A DNA stretch of 64,000 bases, taken from the NCBI RefSeq assembly GCF_000755245.1, contig NZ_BBMP01000022.1:1-64000 (forward strand). Direction: 5' to 3'. Source of the stretch: Halococcus sediminicola (GTDB taxonomy: Archaea > Halobacteriota > Halobacteria > Halobacteriales > Halococcaceae). Positions 35,863 through 43,769 of this stretch are shown here, piece by piece (position 1 is the stretch's first letter; each line of letters starts with the position of its first letter). The notes under the pieces are model-generated. The model worked only from the letters and a program-made list of their open reading frames with translations, did no database searches and was not told the origin of the DNA. A program made the position numbers and the translations under genes.

Positions 35863-36816
35863 ATGGCTCACGAAACGATGAGTGAGCGCCCGGAAAGCGG
35901 GGATGGCACACCCGAGGAGGCGAAGCGACGCGTGGTCATGAACCCCGTGAGCGGCGGCGGCGACCACGCCCCGACGGTCCGACGACTGGCCGAGCGACAC
36001 GGCTACTCGGTTGTCGAGACCGAGGCGGCGGGCGACGGGGCCACCCTCGCGCGGGCGGCCGCGGCCGACGGCGTTGAGGTGCTCGCGGCGTGCGGCGGCG
36101 ACGGCACCGTCCAGGAGGTCGTGGAGGGACTCGTCGAGGCCGACGCGCTCGAAAGCGTGCGTTTCGGCGTCGTTCCGGCCGGCACGGCGAACATCTTCGC
36201 GGGCGACATCGGGGTGCGAGGCATCGAGCACGGTTTCGAACTGCTCGAAGAGGGAGAAGTGCGCGACATCGACGTCGGCTTCGCCGACGGGGTGCCGTTC
36301 ATCAAGTCCTGCATCGCCGGGCTGACCGCCGACACGAGCGCAGCGACCACCTCGGACATGAAGGAGCGCTTCGGACCCCTTGCCTTCGTCATCACGGGCG
36401 TCCAGCAGGCGACGAACTTCGAGGGGCTTGCCCTCGATATCGACGCCGACACGACCGAGGGCGAGCAGACGTGGTCGGGCGAGGCGCTCTGCGTGCTCGT
36501 CGGCAACGCCCGCCGGTTCGCCAAGGAACTCGGGCAAGCCAACGTCGAAGACGGGCTGTTCGACGTGACGCTCATCGAGCAGATGCCGCCGAGCGAGGCG
36601 GTCGCCGAGGCCATCGCTCAACAACTACTGGGTCTCGACACCGAGCACGTGACGCGGCTCAAAGCCGAGCGGATCGACATCGAGAGCCGAACTGGTACTG
36701 TCGACTTCAGCCTCGACGGCGAGATCTACAGCCGCGACCGCCTCACGCTCGCCGTGCGGCCGGCGGCGCTGTCGGTCTGTGTCGGCCCGGAGTACGACCG
36801 CGCGCCGACGGAGTAA
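35863..36816 (+). CDS. diacylglycerol kinase-fold lipid kinase (YegS/DgkB-like)
   Basis: About 317 residues from ATG 35863; ATG 35878 is equally plausible and removes five residues. The nucleotide-binding motifs NPVSGGG (27-33) and CGGDGTVQEV (77-86, with GGDGT) and the substrate-side GVVPAGTANIFA are typical of the DAGK catalytic family. It phosphorylates a lipid or sphingoid-like substrate in bacteria; in archaea the substrate may be an isoprenoid lipid. No membrane segment. Its start overlaps nothing; it is divergent from the flavoprotein. Confidence 0.88.
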   Translation: MAHETMSERPESGDGTPEEAKRRVVMNPVSGGGDHAPTVRRLAERHGYSVVETEAAGDGATLARAAAADGVEVLAACGGDGTVQEVVEGLVEADALESVRFGVVPAGTANIFAGDIGVRGIEHGFELLEEGEVRDIDVGFADGVPFIKSCIAGLTADTSAATTSDMKERFGPLAFVITGVQQATNFEGLALDIDADTTEGEQTWSGEALCVLVGNARRFAKELGQANVEDGLFDVTLIEQMPPSEAVAEAIAQQLLGLDTEHVTRLKAERIDIESRTGTVDFSLDGEIYSRDRLTLAVRPAALSVCVGPEYDRAPTE

Positions 36817-36847
36817 TCCTCCCTGTTCGAGCCGGCTTCCGAACCGG

Positions 36848-37411
36848 TCAGCGCCCGAGCGTGTGGAACTCCTCGTTCGGGCGCATGTCCGCGAAGTTCG
36901 CCATCCGATTGGAGAGGTTGTAGTAGGCCGTGACGCTGGCGATGTCCCACGCCGCCTTCTCGGAGAAACCGACCTCGTGCAGGCGCTCGATGTCGCTCGA
37001 ATCGACCTTCCCGGGCGATTCGGTGAGTTTGACCGCGACGTCGAGCATCGTCCGATGAGTCTCCGAGAGGTCCGCAGTGCGGTGGTTGGCCGCGAGCTGG
37101 TCGGCCAAGTATGGATCGTCGGCGTAGATCCTGAGGAGTGCGCCGTGGGCGACGATACAGTAATAACAGTCGTTCGCGCCGCTGACGGCGACGATGATCA
37201 TCTCGATCTCCTCGCGTTCCAGCGCAGTGTTCTCGACCAGCGCGTCGTGATAGGCGAAGAAGGCCCGGAAGTGCGAGGGACGGTAGGCGAAGGCTGGGAA
37301 CACGTTGGGGGTGAAACCCGCGTCCTCGGTCTCCGTCTCGATGCGGTCGCGCACGTCCTCGGGGAGGTCCTCGACATCCGGTACCGGGAACTCGCCCATC
37401 GGCTCGCTCAT
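36848..37411 (-). CDS. AhpD-like carboxymuconolactone decarboxylase-family protein
   Basis: A 187-residue all-helical protein with the redox motif CYYCIVAH (Cys82, Cys85, His89) of AhpD-type peroxidase-related enzymes. The two cysteines form the disulfide active site. Long hydrophobic stretches are buried helices, not membrane segments. A role in peroxide or electrophile defence is inferred. Starts MSEPMGEFPVP; downstream Met5 is an alternative. Confidence 0.88.
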   Translation of the reverse strand: MSEPMGEFPVPDVEDLPEDVRDRIETETEDAGFTPNVFPAFAYRPSHFRAFFAYHDALVENTALEREEIEMIIVAVSGANDCYYCIVAHGALLRIYADDPYLADQLAANHRTADLSETHRTMLDVAVKLTESPGKVDSSDIERLHEVGFSEKAAWDIASVTAYYNLSNRMANFADMRPNEEFHTLGR

Positions 37412-37466
37412 GGGTGATGGGCGGCAGGCTGAGGTTTAGCTCTTTGGGGCCGGTGACGCGAGTCGC

Positions 37467-37607
37467 CTACGACCACGTGTCGAGCCAGCGGTTGAGCACG
37501 AAGAGGAGTCCGTAGCCGACGAGTCCGACGACGAATATCGTCGCGGGGATGACGAACGGCCCGAAGGTTCGAACGAGGGTCTCGACGAGCGCCGCCAACC
37601 CATCCAT
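37467..37607 (-). CDS. 46-residue single-span membrane protein
   Basis: This gene is too short for a standard ORF cutoff. The ATG at 37605-37607 opens 46 codons ending in TAG at 37467-37469. The protein begins MDGLAALVETLVRTFG, has one strong membrane helix (IPATIFVVGLVGYGLLFVL, about residues 20-38) and ends RWLDTWS. The positional codon bias (third-position G/C) fits a real gene and the overlapping longer frame is an Arg-rich shadow. Function unknown; small one-helix proteins often assist membrane complexes. Confidence 0.65.
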   Translation of the reverse strand: MDGLAALVETLVRTFGPFVIPATIFVVGLVGYGLLFVLNRWLDTWS

Positions 37608-37662
37608 GAACGAAGGTGGGACGCCGACGGGTTAACTCCACCCTTCGCGTGGCGACCGTGAA

Positions 37663-37914
37663 CTAGATCTCGTCCTGTTCGTTGAGCTGTTCGATGACGT
37701 CGTCGACGAAGCTCTCGGGGGTTTCGTACGGGAAGTTCCCGCCCGAGAGCTTCGTGTTGAGCTCCATCGCCGTCATCGAGAAATCGCCGGACTCGAATTT
37801 CGTCGATGGGCCGTTCGGCAGCGCGGGCACGAGGTCCATCGGACTCGAAATCGGGTAATCCGCGTTCTCGAAGGCGTCGATCATCTGCTCTCTGAGTTCG
37901 GCTTCGTCTGCCAT
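37663..37914 (-). CDS. MTH865-like small protein
   Basis: An 83-residue acidic protein from the ATG at 37912-37914 (MADEAELREQM). The sequence (AFENADYPISSPMDLVPALP, then FESGDFSMTAMEL and NFPYETPESFVDDVIEQL) matches my recollection of the MTH865-like family of small archaeal EF-hand-like fold proteins. No calcium loop is obvious. Function unknown. Monocistronic or downstream of the NagD-type gene, 84 nt away. Confidence 0.78.
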   Translation of the reverse strand: MADEAELREQMIDAFENADYPISSPMDLVPALPNGPSTKFESGDFSMTAMELNTKLSGGNFPYETPESFVDDVIEQLNEQDEI

Positions 37915-37998
37915 ACTCCCGCTGTTCACGGACTGTTGGGAAAAACGTTCGGGAACTGCCGACCTGTTGGCGAGGATTGTCGGCACAGCCGGCGTGCG

Positions 37999-38781
37999 TC
38001 AGCGGTTGAGCACCCGCTCGACGTCGCCGAGCGAATCGAGGACGTGGTCCGGCTCGATGTCGCTCGCGGCGAGCAGCGCTCTATTGGTGGTGCCGGTGAG
38101 CACGAGCGCGGTCTCCAGCCCGCCGCGTGCGCCCATCGCGATGTCGGTGTCGAGACGGTCGCCGACGACGAGACAGTCCTCGGGCGCGGCATCGAACCCC
38201 GAGAGCGCGGCCGTAAGCGCCCGTTCTCCGGGTTTGCCGACCACGATGTCCGGCTCGCGCTCGGCGACGCCCGCGATGGCGTTGATGATGGCTCCCGACC
38301 CCGGCACCGCTCCGCCTTCGGTCGGAATCGTCACATCGGGGTCGGTGCCGACGAACGTCGCGTCCGCTTCGAGCGCACGCAGGCCGTCGGTCATGTCGTC
38401 GTAGTCGAACCCGCGCGTGTAGGAGGCGACGAGCACGTCGCACGCTTCGGGGTCGTCCGTCAGCGTGAGGTCCGCTCTTTCAAACTGTGCGCGCAGTCCC
38501 GACGAGCCAACGAGGAAGATCCGATCGTCGGCGTGTTCGGCGGCGAGGTAGTCGACGGTGACGGTGGCGGCCGACTCGATTTCCTCGGGAGCGACCGACA
38601 GGCCCATCCCCTGAAGGCGGTCGGCGAACTCCGTCCGGGACTTCGTCGGGTTGTTCGAGAAAAAGCAGACATCGTATCCGGCGTCGCGGAGCGCTTTGAT
38701 GCCGCGGCGAGCGCCTGGCACCGGCGAATCGCCGCGGTACACTGTCCCGTCGAGGTCGACGATCGCGCCGCGAGAGGGCAT
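37999..38781 (-). CDS. HAD-superfamily phosphatase, NagD/PGP type
   Basis: A 260-residue HAD hydrolase. Motif I is VDLDGTVYRG with nucleophile Asp9 and acid/base Asp11, motif II is FFSNNPTKS, and motif IV is VGDRLDTDIAMG. The C2-type cap lies between. The relatives NagD, p-nitrophenylphosphatase and phosphoglycolate phosphatase have broad phosphate-ester specificity. Cytosolic. It marks the left edge of the accessory island: the DNA beyond 38800 is visibly less GC-rich. Confidence 0.9.
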   Translation of the reverse strand: MPSRGAIVDLDGTVYRGDSPVPGARRGIKALRDAGYDVCFFSNNPTKSRTEFADRLQGMGLSVAPEEIESAATVTVDYLAAEHADDRIFLVGSSGLRAQFERADLTLTDDPEACDVLVASYTRGFDYDDMTDGLRALEADATFVGTDPDVTIPTEGGAVPGSGAIINAIAGVAEREPDIVVGKPGERALTAALSGFDAAPEDCLVVGDRLDTDIAMGARGGLETALVLTGTTNRALLAASDIEPDHVLDSLGDVERVLNR

Positions 38782-38939
38782 GCGCTCACTACGGACGAGG
38801 GTGGGTAAATCCCGTCGTTTCGTCCACTGGGCTCACGAGGGGCGAACGAGCGGTTCGTCAGCAACCAGCACTGGCTGAAGTACTTTCGTATTGTCGGCAG
38901 CAGCGAGGGAACTTGCCCGAAGTATTATGTCCGAGGGAA

Positions 38940-38978
38940 CATACACACTCGTAGTTCCGCTGGAGACACACCTCCAGC
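38940..38978 (+). promoter_or_regulatory. hairpin and possible origin-recognition-like box before orc1
   Basis: Just upstream of the orc1 start lies CTGGAGACACACCTCCAG, a 6-bp hairpin with a 6-nt loop. It overlaps GTTCCGCTGGAGACAC, which loosely resembles the TTCC-TGGAAAC core of archaeal origin recognition boxes. A TATA-like AGTATTATG is at about 38921-38929, and GAGGGAAC occurs twice in 38904-38940. A weak pattern match only. Confidence 0.3.
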
Positions 38979-40208
38979 ATGATTTCAAAAATGGGTAAAT
39001 ATGACGACCTCTTCGAGGAGACAGCGCCCGATGACAGTGTCTTTGCTGATAAGGGTGTACTCGACCCGCTCGCCGATCCCGATGCGGTCATCGGGCGCGA
39101 AGAGCAAGAGCATACGTTGGCAACGCTTCTGAACGGCGTAAATGAGGGATACCTCCCAACGACGGTTTCGGTCTATGGGCCGCCCGGAACGGGCAAGACG
39201 CTTACGACCCGGCGGGTCTGTACGGAGTTTGCCGCTCGCACGGAGATGGTGGCCGCCGAGTACGTGAATCTCAAAGAGTGTCGAACCCTATTCAGTGTCG
39301 CCAACGAGATCCACCTCGAACTCACCGGTGAGAAAAAGCAGGCCTACGAGGGTCTCGATGGTGTCTTCGAGGGTATTTGGGCGGCTCTGGAAGACTATCC
39401 CGAGTGGACGGTTCTCATCTTAGACGAGATCGATCACATCAAACACGATTCGAACTACGATCCGAACAACTTTTTCTACCGACTGTTGCGCGGCGAGGGC
39501 AAACTCGAACGGAACATTCGACTTTCAGTGTGGCCCTGCTCGAACGAACTCCTGAACGTCGATCTCCGGCTCGACTCGCGGGTTCGAAGCGCAATGGGTG
39601 GCGAAGAGGTGTTCTTTCCGCCGTACTCCTATCACGACCTCATGAGAATTCTCCCACCACGGATAGAGACAGCATTTCGTGACGGCGCCCTCACCGATGC
39701 GGTATTGACTGAGGGAAGCCGGCTGGCAGCGAACCGCTGGGGCGACGCTCGGAAAGCACTGACCTTGTTTCGACAAGCTGGGGAGACGGCCGACGAACGC
39801 GGGGCTACACGGGTCACCGAATCCGACCTCAAGACCAGTTTAAATACGACCGAGCGGGACGCCGTTCTTGAGAAGCTGGTCTTGCTCCCCCAAAATCACT
39901 TTCTGGTGTTAGTGGCGATCACTGGAACCAAACGGGGGGATGAAATCGTACAACCGATCGAAATGACACAGATCGAGGCGTTTTTGCAGAATGAGCAGGT
40001 ACCTGATGAGCTTCAGTTCGGTGCTCGAGCGATCCGTGAACTCGTGACCGACTTAGACACGATGGGGCTGGTCGAGACATGGATTGAATCTCGCGGACGC
40101 GGCGGGCGAGTAAAGCAAATCGAGACAGCCTTCGACCCCAAGTGGGTACGAGCAGCCTCTTCTCAGTACACGGCGAGTACAGCGGGTGAAGTCAATGAGG
40201 ACGCTTGA
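38979..40208 (+). CDS. orc1: Orc1/Cdc6-family replication initiator
   Basis: AAA+ replication initiator of 409 residues, starting MISKMGKYDDLF (Met5 at 38991 is an alternative). Walker A GPPGTGKT is at 67-74, Walker B LILDEID at 146-152, and a sensor/arginine region SRVRS is at 200-204. The C-terminal winged-helix DNA-binding domain covers about 300-400. Haloarchaea carry several orc1 paralogs, many next to replication origins or on plasmids. This one is in a less GC-rich island beside unknown genes, so it may serve an accessory or integrated replicon. Which origin it binds is unknown. Confidence 0.93.
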   Translation: MISKMGKYDDLFEETAPDDSVFADKGVLDPLADPDAVIGREEQEHTLATLLNGVNEGYLPTTVSVYGPPGTGKTLTTRRVCTEFAARTEMVAAEYVNLKECRTLFSVANEIHLELTGEKKQAYEGLDGVFEGIWAALEDYPEWTVLILDEIDHIKHDSNYDPNNFFYRLLRGEGKLERNIRLSVWPCSNELLNVDLRLDSRVRSAMGGEEVFFPPYSYHDLMRILPPRIETAFRDGALTDAVLTEGSRLAANRWGDARKALTLFRQAGETADERGATRVTESDLKTSLNTTERDAVLEKLVLLPQNHFLVLVAITGTKRGDEIVQPIEMTQIEAFLQNEQVPDELQFGARAIRELVTDLDTMGLVETWIESRGRGGRVKQIETAFDPKWVRAASSQYTASTAGEVNEDA

Positions 40209-40663
40209 GATCGGATATCCTGTGCCATTGAGCACCGTAGTGGAAAACTGCTCCTTCACTCATTGCAACCTGATGCACTAATTTGCTGCCAGTTAGGAAT
40301 AAACAGAGTAACGACCTGAAAGGTCGTCACTGCTGTCTATGACTCAGCAACAGTCGGTGCGTATAACGCAGTATGAACCCTCGCGCTAGTCGTGACGACC
40401 GTGTGGAGACAACCCGCCACCGTTATTCACTGACAGGAAGAATTTCAGACCACTCGTATGGACCACGACGATAACGGTATCATCGTATGAGTGTACACAG
40501 ATGTTGGCGTACCGAGTCTAGCGGATACTGATGCACGTTCACATTCACTCCGGTAACCGAAGCCTTTCTTCCCTTCTTCCAATAGCACTATCATGCGGAA
40601 TCGTGTGGGATCGACAGGGGATCGTTTTGCAACCAGATTAACGACCGCGGGAGGAAGTCATAG
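40209..40663 (+). other. 455-nt non-coding stretch after orc1
   Basis: No convincing gene on either strand. Features seen: a hairpin ACGACCT-GAA-AGGTCGT at about 40310-40326 that could act as a terminator or factor site, an isolated TAGTGGAAAACTG near 40239 that only loosely recalls an origin recognition box core, and a purine-rich GGGAGGAAG about 8-17 nt before the next ATG that could be a Shine-Dalgarno sequence. Relatively AT-rich. It could hold origin sequences, but no repeat set that would prove it is visible. Confidence 0.5.
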
Positions 40664-40930
40664 ATGACTCCCTTGAAAGACGAGGGAACGCCATCCGAAC
40701 GCAAGGTAATCCTTGATACGCTAGCCGGCCGAATCCACGAAATCGACGATCGACTTGATCAGTTAGATCCTGAGCTCGATGACACAGAAGCACAACGATT
40801 ACAGATCAGGTGGACCCGAACACTTGGGTATCTCGCAGGCCAATACCGCAAACTCATGAAAGATACCGATATCGATGAGATGGAAGAGGATATAGAATTA
40901 CTCCAGCAGATATCAAAAGCAAACCAATGA
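40664..40930 (+). CDS. 88-residue helical protein of unknown function
   Basis: A highly charged, helix-forming protein starting MTPLKDEGTPSERKV. The pattern IHEIDDRLDQLDPELDD and the later EMEEDIELLQQIS suggest coiled coil. A good ribosome-binding sequence precedes the ATG. It overlaps the next gene by 4 nt (ATGA), showing that the pair is translated together. I do not recognise the family. Base composition is lower in GC than the chromosome around it, as in the rest of the island. Confidence 0.7.
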   Translation: MTPLKDEGTPSERKVILDTLAGRIHEIDDRLDQLDPELDDTEAQRLQIRWTRTLGYLAGQYRKLMKDTDIDEMEEDIELLQQISKANQ

Positions 40931-41646
40931 CCAAGCGAAGCGTTGAGACTGACTTAGATGACTTAAGCGAGGCCATGCTGGATGATCTAGACGCTAAATC
41001 TCGTGTCGCCCTGTTGTTGAAAGCGAGAGAAGACAACCGCGATAGATGGGAAGAACGGTTACTCGAAACCATTCCGACGACCGTATACCGGGGGAAGGAC
41101 CCGGAATACAAACGTCGAGCACAACTACTACACATGATAGCAAAGACAGTATTCACCAATCTCTACACGACGTTCCTCGAATTTGAACTCGTCAAGAGTC
41201 AGAATACTTCTCACGCTCTTCAAGTACTTCTTACGGCCTCGGATGACGACGCGATCCATCCCAATGTATCCCCGGAAAACGAGATGTCTCCGTCCGAACT
41301 ATTCATCAGCCTCTATATCAACTTTTACGCCTGCAAGCGCTTTGCACGTCAAATCGTCGGAGTAGATCTTGAGACGTGGTTAGCGAGTCGCCCCGCGGGG
41401 CAACAAGTGGTGGCAGTAGTAGAGGAAACCTTAGAAACGGAATCAGAGTATTTTGAAGCGGAATCCCAAGACCTTCCCGAGATCTCGGGTGATAATTTCG
41501 ATCTCTCCAGGGAAGATCTGCCCGAGAAGTTACCGAAGAACCCACTCGACCGATATGCATTGGATCGGTATGACAGTATGAAAGAAACATTCGAAGAGCA
41601 ATTCGAAACGAGTCCGCTGCAGACGGGCCATCTCGGTTTGAAGTAG
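40927..41646 (+). CDS. 239-residue protein of unknown function, coupled to the preceding gene
   Basis: An acidic protein (MTKRSVETDLDDLSEAML) with an N-terminal helical, charged region (about 1-60) and a central, more hydrophobic region (KTVFTNLYTTFLEFELVK, then FISLYINFYACKRFARQIV) that is more likely a buried helical core than a membrane anchor. The C-terminal 80 residues are low-complexity and acidic. No catalytic motif is recognisable. The 4-nt overlap with the upstream gene and their position next to orc1 suggest that the pair forms one functional unit, perhaps for maintenance of an accessory replicon or for a virus-derived function; this is inference. Confidence 0.7.
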   Translation: MTKRSVETDLDDLSEAMLDDLDAKSRVALLLKAREDNRDRWEERLLETIPTTVYRGKDPEYKRRAQLLHMIAKTVFTNLYTTFLEFELVKSQNTSHALQVLLTASDDDAIHPNVSPENEMSPSELFISLYINFYACKRFARQIVGVDLETWLASRPAGQQVVAVVEETLETESEYFEAESQDLPEISGDNFDLSREDLPEKLPKNPLDRYALDRYDSMKETFEEQFETSPLQTGHLGLK

Positions 41647-42286
41647 CTCTCCATTCATTCATGTATAGTTCACTACACACCAAGCATGGGCCCAGAACTT
41701 CCGAGCCATCCTGTGACTTTGGTGGCTACAGTGACAATCAAAAATTAAGATATGATTAAGTATTTTATTCCAGAAATTTATAATTTGATAGTTCCTCGAG
41801 TAACAACTCCGGGGCGGGCGACACTCGGATGTGTGATCGGATATCCGAATCGGCCAGACAAGTTGATGTTCTTTTTTACTAATGCGTAGTGGCCAATCAA
41901 ATTCGAATTTCGCGGGCGAGATGCCCTGATAACAGTTGGTTACCACGGCTCTCGCGCTCGAACGACTCTATGCGTATTGGATTCGGTTGTGTTCTTATCG
42001 GTTACGCGCTCGCCATCACAATCTCCGCAAGAAACAGTACGTAATAGTCGAATTTGTCCGTTCCCTCGTGAATCTCCGACCGGTGCGTCGTTCGTCCTCA
42101 GCTTCAAGTGTTTCAACGCGGATAAACAGTGGGCGATCAGGTCAGACGATGCGTGCTCGGTCGGTCCGGTTGGTTCGGTACCGGTGGCTCTATCAGAGGT
42201 CATGAACGAAATGGGCTCTCGATTTCAGCAGAGGTATCGCCAGCGGAGAGATCCAACTTTCACCGCTGTGGTATCGGACACGCGAT
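41647..42286 (+). other. 640-nt AT-rich stretch without a convincing gene
   Basis: Two overlapping candidate frames exist (about 41977-42381 on plus and 41940-42203 on minus, the latter with CGDC). Both are Ser/Arg- or Thr-rich without a recognisable domain, and neither has convincing codon bias. The first 250 nt are among the most AT-rich of the window (around 41740-41800). The stretch may be decayed coding DNA or regulatory DNA of the island. No transposase remnant or tRNA is seen. Confidence 0.45.
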
Positions 42287-42634
42287 TCATCGACTGTCAC
42301 CCGTCCTGGGACCGCGCTCGTCGAGTATCCCGATGCCACACAGCGTTAGATAGTGTGACTGATGAGCAACATCGGCGGTGAGTGCGAGCCGCGCCTCGGC
42401 CAGCCACTCATAATATCCGCAGGTAGCGTGTTCGACTGTTCGACGGTCACACCCTCTACAGTAGAGGCGCGTGACGGACACCGGCTGCTCGCCAGCGCGG
42501 CGGTAAGCGTAGACGGTCACCGTACTTCCTTCGCCGAGTGCAGTCTTACACTGTTGACAGAGCGCAGTTTCGCCGGTACCGACGCTCCAGCCGGTGAGAG
42601 CCTGTTCGACCGCAGCGGTCCCATCAGCACTCAT
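42287..42634 (-). CDS. small zinc-ribbon-type haloarchaeal protein
   Basis: A 115-residue protein with two cysteine pairs, CQQC (26-29) and CRGC (59-62), spaced as in a zinc ribbon, and a conserved-looking aromatic segment ATCGYYEWLAEARLAL. I recall similar small proteins in haloarchaeal plasmids and islands, all of unknown function. It is the last gene of a three-gene minus-strand set joined by ATGA overlaps (42631-42634 here). DNA- or RNA-binding by the ribbon is possible but not shown. Confidence 0.7.
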   Translation of the reverse strand: MSADGTAAVEQALTGWSVGTGETALCQQCKTALGEGSTVTVYAYRRAGEQPVSVTRLYCRGCDRRTVEHATCGYYEWLAEARLALTADVAHQSHYLTLCGIGILDERGPRTGDSR

Positions 42635-42813
42635 TCGCCATCACCCCAGAGTGAACTGGAACGCGTGGTTCGGGCGGTCGTTGGGGTATCTGTAGATGAT
42701 CCAATCCGCCTACAGATACCATGCTCGCGGCTCCCATCGGGAGTGCCGCTCTCGCCGTAGGAACGATCGGTGATCGCGAAGACAGACGAACCACACGTAC
42801 ACCAGAGAGTCAT
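42631..42813 (-). CDS. 60-residue cysteine-containing small protein
   Basis: A short frame starting MTLWCTCGSSVFAITD with an N-terminal CxC. It overlaps both neighbours by 4 nt, with ATGA at each end; such a double overlap is unlikely by chance and is the main reason to accept it. The C-terminal half is Ser/Thr/Arg-rich and probably disordered. No known family. Confidence 0.5.
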   Translation of the reverse strand: MTLWCTCGSSVFAITDRSYGESGTPDGSREHGICRRIGSSTDTPTTARTTRSSSLWGDGE

Positions 42814-43175
42814 TCCTGGCCCTCGTGATGTTCAGCATACGAAACGGCTGTCCGCGCTCGTTCCGGACTTTTGCGAGAGAGCCAGCGACCGTTCTCGAAC
42901 GCACGCTCGATATCGGCGTCATGGTAGTTCGCGTCGGCGAGCTGCGAGCGAACAGCGTCCTCGTTGGCGACGTCAAGGATGAACAGTGGGACATCGCCGT
43001 CGTAGCGTTGGCTGTCCGATGTCTGTTCGAAGCATTCACAGAAGATCACCGTCGCGCCGGCACAGACGACTGGCGTCGCAGTATCGAGATAGAGCATTCG
43101 CTTGGCTTGCTGGCCGGTGATCGATGCAACTCGTTGGTCGGCAGCTTCAAGGCTGCCGTGTGTCTCTATGGACAT
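42810..43175 (-). CDS. 121-residue haloarchaeal protein of unknown function
   Basis: First gene of the three-gene set. Starts MSIETHGSLEAADQRV; the central VVCAGATVIFCECFEQ holds three cysteines that could bind metal, followed by VPLFILDVANEDAVRSQL. I do not recognise a named domain. A TATA-like CTTCTAAACG about 20 nt before the ATG suggests a leaderless transcript. The long plus-strand frame across it is a shadow. Confidence 0.68.
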   Translation of the reverse strand: MSIETHGSLEAADQRVASITGQQAKRMLYLDTATPVVCAGATVIFCECFEQTSDSQRYDGDVPLFILDVANEDAVRSQLADANYHDADIERAFENGRWLSRKSPERARTAVSYAEHHEGQE

Positions 43176-43380
43176 GGGCTTGCGACAGATCGTTTAGAAG
43201 CCCACGGTCGGGCGCTCCTATCGCCCGGCCATGATTTCTATGGCCCCGCGAACTTCTCACTGGTAGTTCAATCTGCGGGCACTTAATGTTTTGTGAACCA
43301 CGTTTCGTTCGGTCAATTCATAAATCACATGTCGTAGTAGCACGAATGTTCTTGTAGTGGCACTAGCTAACCAAATACCA

Positions 43381-43596
43381 ATGGAGCCACGGTTGAATGA
43401 CACCGACCAGGCCATCCTCCGTGAGATTCAAGATAATGGCCGAGCAACGACGACACTGATCGGTGAGGTGGTCGGTGTATCCCGTACATATGCCGCCAAT
43501 CGAATTCGAAGAATGCGCGAACACGGTTTCCTAACGGAAGTCGCACCAAATCTGTACAATATTACTGAGAAGGGCCGTGATGCACTGGATGAGTAG
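43381..43596 (+). CDS. winged-helix DNA-binding protein
   Basis: A 71-residue protein from ATG 43381 (MEPRLNDTDQAILREI). An upstream in-frame GTG at 43357 adds eight residues, but the family begins at MEPRL. Helix-turn-helix LIGEVVGVSRTYAANRIRRM is followed by a wing (LTEVAPNLYNITEKGR). Many haloarchaea carry this small MarR/LexA-like type regulator next to mobile or accessory genes. It may control the divergent three-gene set; this is inference from position. Confidence 0.83.
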   Translation: MEPRLNDTDQAILREIQDNGRATTTLIGEVVGVSRTYAANRIRRMREHGFLTEVAPNLYNITEKGRDALDE

Positions 43597-43769
43597 CTTA
43601 ACTACTGCACTTGTCCTAGTTCCGGTTTGATATTTTGAGGGTATTCTTACATCTGCACGAATCACAATCAAAATGTATGTGTTAGACTGTCCCTATACAA
43701 GTATAGAAGTCACAGGGGTTGGAGATCTTTAGCTGGCTTCTGTATTTCTTGTCCACAACAAAATGGTTG

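Noticed and set aside
41647-42286. Insertion sequence remnant
   Set aside because: The AT-rich character suggested one, but I find no transposase fragment or clear terminal inverted repeats. The same holds for 40209-40663.
41940-42381. Candidate genes 41940-42203 (minus) and 41977-42381 (plus) in the AT-rich gap
   Set aside because: They overlap each other, have no recognisable domain or start signal and show no clear codon bias; reported as non-coding with low certainty.
42825-43286. 153-codon plus-strand frame across the three small genes
   Set aside because: Antisense shadow of the coupled minus-strand genes, whose ATGA overlaps indicate the real direction.
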